NCBI GenBank assembly: GCA_027422505.1 | Contig: JAPQWV010001124.1 | Location: 58,001 to 122,000, forward strand | DNA from: Craterostigma plantagineum | Taxonomy: Eukaryota > Streptophyta > Magnoliopsida > Lamiales > Linderniaceae | DNA length: 64,000 nucleotides | Direction of reading: 5' to 3' | Program-made: the position numbers and the translations under genes | In this document: in pieces, positions 59,365 to 64,000 of the stretch | How the letters are laid out: each line of letters begins with the position of its first letter | Numbering within the stretch: the first letter of the stretch is position 1 | The notes under the pieces: generated by a model | What the model was told of the DNA's origin: nothing | Database searches by the model: none | What the model saw: only the letters and a program-made list of their open reading frames with translations

Positions 59365-59940
59365 GTGCAGTTAGATTTTGACAACACATCCTGCCCAGAC
59401 CCTATAATCGTCAAAATCCTACTAATCCATCCCTTAAAGACTTCCTTAAATATAACCGACCGTGTCCCGGAAGTCTACGTACAACAAGTTTGGGCCACTC
59501 TTCAAACAACAGCCAAAGCAACCCGGCTCTTAGCCAAAATTGACAACATCATTGTTGTTCTGACCCCAACAGTCTCCCAACCTCGATTCACTAACGACAC
59601 CCATCCCACTAACGATGACCTCATAAGCGGCTCCCTCTTCATGGGACACAAACCAAACGCCCAAAACACCATTCATCTCCCCGAATTCCGCGCTAAAGAC
59701 ACACCTCAACCCTGGCGGATGCTGTTCTTCATAGTCAACAAGTGCTTATCTCCTAAGCACACTGGGTGGGTCAGACCGCTGCAACCGCCAGGGACAAGCC
59801 AACCCCACCAGCCATGTTCAGGTCTAGGACAAGCTGCATCCCCCATGCGCAAACAGAAGAGAAAATCAGAAGGGGATGACGACAGTAGCAAGCAGAATCG
59901 ACGCACGAAACAGAAACACTATGCCTATTTGCAGTTTTGA
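59365..59940 (+). CDS. Array unit 22 coding block, intact (191 codons), last in array
   Basis: It is open throughout. Private changes include DNIIVVLTP, SGSLFMGH and PEFRAKDTPQPW. After it one more spacer runs to 60622, where the array ends before the next coding block. Confidence 0.6.
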   Translation: MQLDFDNTSCPDPIIVKILLIHPLKTSLNITDRVPEVYVQQVWATLQTTAKATRLLAKIDNIIVVLTPTVSQPRFTNDTHPTNDDLISGSLFMGHKPNAQNTIHLPEFRAKDTPQPWRMLFFIVNKCLSPKHTGWVRPLQPPGTSQPHQPCSGLGQAASPMRKQKRKSEGDDDSSKQNRRTKQKHYAYLQF

Positions 59941-60623
59941 TTTCGTTCGCTCGGTTTTAGTTTTGAAGATTCAAATATTAGGGTTCATCCTTCTGTTCGC
60001 TCGATTTTGCATTCGCTCGAGTTGATTCATCGACTTCTTATTGCAGTTTATAAATTCCTTATTTCAATCGCCCGATTCCGATTCTCTGAGAGTGTTTTGA
60101 TTTTCAAATTAATTTCTCAATCGCGGCTCACCCGATGGACGAATCGCCGATTGGTTGCTTAATTTTGAATCCCAATCGCTCGATTCATTCTCTGGAATCG
60201 CCCGATTGAACGGATCGCCCGATTCCGTCTCTTTGATTGAATTGCAATTGCAATCACACGTTGATTGAATCGCCCGATTAGTTAACCCATTTTTACTCAC
60301 GATTCGATCGATTCTAAGACTTTCATCGAATTTACAAATGTTTCAAAATTTTTCGATCAGCCGTTTCCATCTCATATCTTAATACCTCAATCGCCCGATT
60401 CTAACCCTTACTCAAGTTTTGTACTTCAATTGAGATCACCCGATTTCAATTCCAAATTAAGTTATTGGTTAAGTCAAATGACATGAAATTTATAACAATC
60501 GTGCGAAATTTGCTTAATTGCCGCACAATTCTTAACACTTTCGAGACTTATTTTTTTTATGTTGCAATCCTTTCATTTACTTAATAATTTCAACACATGA
60601 CATCCTTTCATGTGATCGAATGA

Positions 60624-61096
60624 GACTTAGAATATTTTATTAAGTACTGAATGTTATGCGCATGGTACTGTAGCTAAGAGATTTAACGATCGAGAAAAAT
60701 TTCCGTGTAAAATTTACGATCGAGAAATTAAATTTCCGCGTAAATTTATGATCGAGAAATTTTTTGCGCATGAATAAAATTTTCGCTGTGAAAGTTGTCG
60801 AGCGAGAAAGTATTTCGATTTTAAAATGAAATTTTCGCTGCGAAATTTTACGATCGAGAAAATTGTCAACGAGAAGCTAAGTCAAACATCGAGAAAATTT
60901 TCGATCGATCAAAATTGTCGTTGCGTGCTTTTATGATCGAGAAATTTTATCGTCGAAAAATTAATTTTATCGCCGCTAAAATTTTAGACCGAGAACAAAA
61001 TTGAAATTGAAATTATTGTTTTCGATTGTAAGTTTTACGCTCGAAACTTAACGATATCTATTTACACTATTCCGTTCAGTAATCTTTGCGGTCGTA
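60624..61096. repeat. Right flank repeat of the array, CGATCGAGAAA cluster
   Basis: This is a direct copy of 18851-19315 with scattered small indels (for example 'gaataaaattttcgctg' against 'gaataaattttgctg'). It continues past 61096 into sequence with further CGATCGAGAA motifs up to the integrase fragment, which the left copy lacks. Confidence 0.9.
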
Positions 61097-61215
61097 TAAA
61101 ATCAAATTGAAATTTCTCGATGGTAATTATTTTTTGATCTCCGTTATTTGTTTAAACGTTTCAAAAGATTTTGCGATCGAGAATGTTTTACGATGCAAAC
61201 AGTAACTTAATTGGC

Positions 61216-61806
61216 GAATGTTGAGTCGTGCAGTCTCATGTAGTTGCTTAACCATCTCAGCCCTGCGTGCCCCATCTAAGTTAACTCGCTCATCCATAGG
61301 TATAGGTGATAAATCCAAAGGTGTGAGTGGATTGAACCCATAAACAATTTCAAAAGGCGAAAACTTAGTTGAAGAATGTATAGCACGATTATAAGCAAAC
61401 TCAACGTGTGGCAAACAGTCTTCCCAACCAACACATAATATTATTCTGCACAATTACTCGTAGTAAAGTAGATATGTTCAATTTACTACCTCGGTTTGCC
61501 CATCAGTTTGGGGGTGACAAATAGTCGAAAATAAAAGCTTAGTACCGAGTTTACCCCATATGTCTCCAAAAGTAGCTTAGGAACTTCACGTCTCTATCCG
61601 AAATGATGGTGCGAGGTACTCCATGTAGGCGAACAATCTCTTGAAAGAATAAATCTGCAATATGAGAAGCGTCGTTCGTTTTAATGCAAGGAATAAGGTG
61701 TTCCATCTTTGAAAATCTGTCGACCACTAAAAAGATGGAGTCTCGTCCTTTTCTTGTCCTCGGCAAACCTAGCACAAAGTCCATTGAAATTGAAAAGTTG
61801 CCTTCA
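61216..61806 (-). pseudogene. Chromovirus integrase fragment
   Basis: The minus strand reads [49 protein letters not shown] and, after frameshifts near 61550, [12 protein letters not shown] and [37 protein letters not shown]. These are the integrase core (D, D, E present) and its following segment, of a chromovirus lineage different from the Tekay element. It is cut at both ends: by the LINE at about 61807 and after ARLNIRQ at about 61216. Confidence 0.85.
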
Positions 61807-63752
61807 ACTACCTAAGATTTCTCTCTCTAGGACGAATTCTCTCTAGTTGCCACCTTTTCGTCTTCCCTTATTCATCTTCCTCCTCCTATGGATGCTACGT
61901 CCGATGGGGATCCGGCCATGCCACCGGCAGCTGCGGATGCCGACCCTGATCTTCAGGGGTTGGCCGCGTCCTATCCTCCTTTCGCTGCTGAGATGCTGCT
62001 CGTTTCAAGGGTCTTGCCAATCGTATCCTCGGCCGACCGTCCCCTACTGGTTCTCCGGCGGTTGCGTCTGCCAACGCGGCGCCTGTGCTGCCGCCTGCTA
62101 TCTCCCCCCAGGCTGCCCATCGTCATGCTGTCCCGACTGGTAGGGTGGTGCGCCGAGTCATCTTCTCGCCTTACGTCCTTCGGCCTCGTCGGGCTGTTAT
62201 GCTCTCACCTGCGGCGCCGTTTGCCACTGCTGAGAATGGGGACGACGCTAGTCCCGTTGTGCGCCCGATTGCTCATGGATCCCCCGACCTTCTCGCCAAG
62301 CACCTCATGGGGGAAGATGAACAGTCACATCCCTTGACTAAGGATCAGCCTTTGCAAGCTTTCAACCTTGGTGCCACCTCGGATGGTGCTGGTCCCGCTG
62401 CCACGTTGCTGATGGCCACCCGCGCTGCTGCCCTTGCGTCGCCGGTGCCTCTTGTTTGGCTTGTTCGGCCTTGGGGGCTGTGGAAGATGAACAGGCACGA
62501 TCGCCTATCGTGGATCAAGCCATGGCCGAGTCTGAGGTGGTTGCTGCTGCTGCCAAGCCTGACGCGGCTGCTATTGCTGCGCCGCAGATGACTCCTCGCC
62601 CTATGTGGGCTGATCGGGCTGCCACCACCTTTGCTAACGTCGTGGCGGGAGTTTGCCCTACCCAGCCCAAACCAGGCGGTCCTAAAACTGGTGCGTCGCG
62701 CCGAGTTCCTCTTGCCTATACGCCACCTGTTACACATGCTGATGGGATAACTGAAGTGGCCCCGTCTTGGGAGGTAGCTAAGCAAGGTTTTGCCCGGTGG
62801 GCCTACACTTTGGTGGGGTTTTTTCTCGGTCGGAAGCCTTACTTTCCTACCGTCGAATGCTACTGGAGGGCACACTGGAACGGACTAGTTGAAGTTCGGA
62901 CGACGATCAATAGTTTTTCAAGTTCTGTTTTGCTACTGATTCTGATTTACGTGCGGTCCTTGAGGGGGGACCGTGGATTCTTAATGGGCAGCCACTGTTC
63001 TTGGAAGAATGGCGGTCTGGAATGTCTTTTGAACGCAAGGAAATCATGGAGGTTCCCTTGTGGGTGAAACTCTGGAATGTGCCGGGAGAGTTTTGGACGG
63101 CCGCTGGTCTTGGTGTCGTGGCTAGTGCAGTGGGGACGCCTTTGTTCACTGACGGTATTACGGCGGATGGTGATCGAATAGACTTTGCCCGAGTTTGTGT
63201 GCTGAAGAGTCTCGCTGAACCGTTCCTGGAGGTTTTTCATCTTCGTATGCCCACGGAGGAGGGTGGTGTATCGGGTATTATCCCTGTCCGGGTCGAGTAC
63301 GAGTGGAAGCCGGCCCAGAGTGAGGTGTGTAGTACGTGGTCTCATGGCCCTTCTTATTGCCCCAAGCGGTCGTCGTCTAAGCCATCGAGGGTGCCGATGG
63401 CTCGGCCCGCTCCTAGCAGGTCTACAGCTGCCACATCAACCCCCCCTCTATCCCGCGGGCAGCCATCACCCCTTCTACCCATGGCAGGCCTAAGGCAGCA
63501 CCTGCTGCAAAGGCGGCTCCTGCTATTCATGTGTCTCCGCCGCTCGAGGCCGCGAGTAGGGTTTCTTACTGGCGCCAAGTAGGTGCGAACGGCAAGGCCA
63601 TACGTGTGCCTACAACAGCTGATGTGGATCGCCCCATGTTGAGTACAACTTCGAATCCCTCCAAATCTGATGCGTGGACCCGGACCTCCCACCTGTTTCG
63701 TCCTTTAATTCGTGAGGATGTCACTAAAGCAGACCAAAATCCTTTCGCCTAA
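61807..63752 (+). pseudogene. LINE ORF1 (DUF4283) copy, frameshifted
   Basis: The start is the ATG at 61888 (MDATSDGDPAMPP) after a pyrimidine-rich leader. Ala/Pro-rich frames follow with at least two shifts before 62456. The DUF4283 core is PSWEVAKQGFARW, TLVGFFLGRKPYFP, then a one-base loss in a T-run near 62920, then VLEGGPWILNGQPLFLEEW, IMEVPLWVKLWNVPGEFW and RIDFARVCV. A damaged zinc knuckle is seen as CSTWSHGPSYCP, with one Cys lost. It is homologous to the ORF1 at 1-1340, and the order of parts is the same. The end near 63752 is a stop after DQNPFA; ORF2 is not present. Confidence 0.8.
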
Positions 63753-63802
63753 ATGCGTGGCTCCAGAATCCATTAACACAGAAGTGGGTGTGTTGAAAAT
63801 AT

Positions 63803-64000
63803 TTAACGTACCCGACACAACCTCTGTGTTCGCTCCACCTCCCTATTCGTCAAAGTAAAAACCCGAGCTGGAACAGTTGGGTTCTCCTCCACCTCCTCAT
63901 TCGTCAAAGTGAACACCCGTGCTGCAACTGGTGGTGGTCGTACCGCTGCTTGGGTTTGGTTCTGCGGCGCACTCGCTTGACAAGTTCTGGCCAAATGCCC
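63803..64000 (-). pseudogene. Gypsy gag tail and linker to protease, edge fragment
   Basis: From the window edge the minus strand reads GHLARTCQASAPQ, the end of a zinc knuckle, then VAARVFTLTNEEVEENPTV, with the phrase ARVFTLTN repeated, and stops at 63803. The same phrase, ARVFTIT, follows the knuckle in the 37-47.7 kb element, so this is another chromovirus of that type, mostly beyond the window. Confidence 0.75.

Larger units (their letters stand above)
47730..60622 (+). repeat. Tandem array, right arm: rest of unit 13 and units 14-22
   Basis: The arm opens with the second CTTCT target copy and carries on in register. Unit spacing is 1.36-1.375 kb. Four of nine coding blocks are fully open. 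The last three repeats share private variants ('atcacacgttgattg', 'tttcgatcagccg', 'gaaatttataac') and are nearly identical to one another. The arm stops at 'gtgatcgaatg', where it changes to the flank repeat with only a few bases of overlap (atga). Confidence 0.95.

Noticed and set aside
19388..60622. CRISPR-like array
   Set aside because: The units are 1.37 kb and contain coding blocks, the short TCGCCCGATT motifs are irregularly spaced without unique spacers, and the DNA is plant.

Overview
The window looks like repeat-rich, probably heterochromatic DNA of a flowering plant. The evidence is a plant-type 5S rRNA sequence, Ty3/gypsy chromoviruses primed by initiator Met-tRNA, plant LINEs with a DUF4283 ORF1, a Helitron end, and exons of a malectin-like/LRR receptor gene. 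I cannot name the species. I see no clearly functional host protein gene; nearly all of the window is transposon or transposon-derived.

Region 1-19.3 kb is a mosaic of nested and broken elements. A LINE ORF1 (minus, 1-1340) runs off the left edge. A nearly complete 5S rRNA sequence sits just 5' of it in the same orientation (1586-1702). Next come fragments of a malectin/LRR receptor pseudogene, a truncated copia-type LTR, and an inverted piece of the tandem-array unit that was hit by a 2.9-kb gypsy LTR (4333-7267). A 5S-containing Cassandra-like LTR follows (7340-7761), then shuffled copia LTR pieces and the gag plus LTR of a second gypsy family (8.5-11.6 kb). After these come a small Helitron (12932-13170), a fuller multi-exon copy of the receptor pseudogene (13604-16039, minus) and a decayed retroelement protein gene (17.5-18.5 kb, minus).

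Region 19.4-60.6 kb is the main feature: 22 direct tandem units of about 1.36-1.37 kb. Each has a spacer rich in the motif TCGCCCGATT and a coding block of about 191 codons. The encoded domain is recognisably the same as the protein at 17.8-18.5 kb. The array is interrupted in register by a 10,553-bp gypsy chromovirus of Tekay/Del type (37177-47729, minus). That element has a 5-bp target duplication (cttct), nearly identical LTRs, PBS, PPT, gag, pol and chromodomain. Its protease active-site region is missing and one RNase H catalytic Asp is changed to Asn. The coding blocks are mostly frameshifted in the left arm (0 of 13 intact); four are intact in the right arm (units 16, 18, 21 and 22).

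Region 60.6-64 kb starts with a 473-bp sequence (60624-61096) that also lies just left of the array. It is followed by a chromovirus integrase fragment (minus), a second, decayed LINE ORF1 (plus) and, at the edge, a gypsy gag tail (minus).

Nothing here forms an operon or pathway. The story is one of nesting, tandem amplification and exchange between repeats. The most unusual items are the ORF-bearing macrosatellite, the family-specific palindromic CpG-core motifs amplified in the LTRs and array spacer, and the 5S rRNA-LINE junction.
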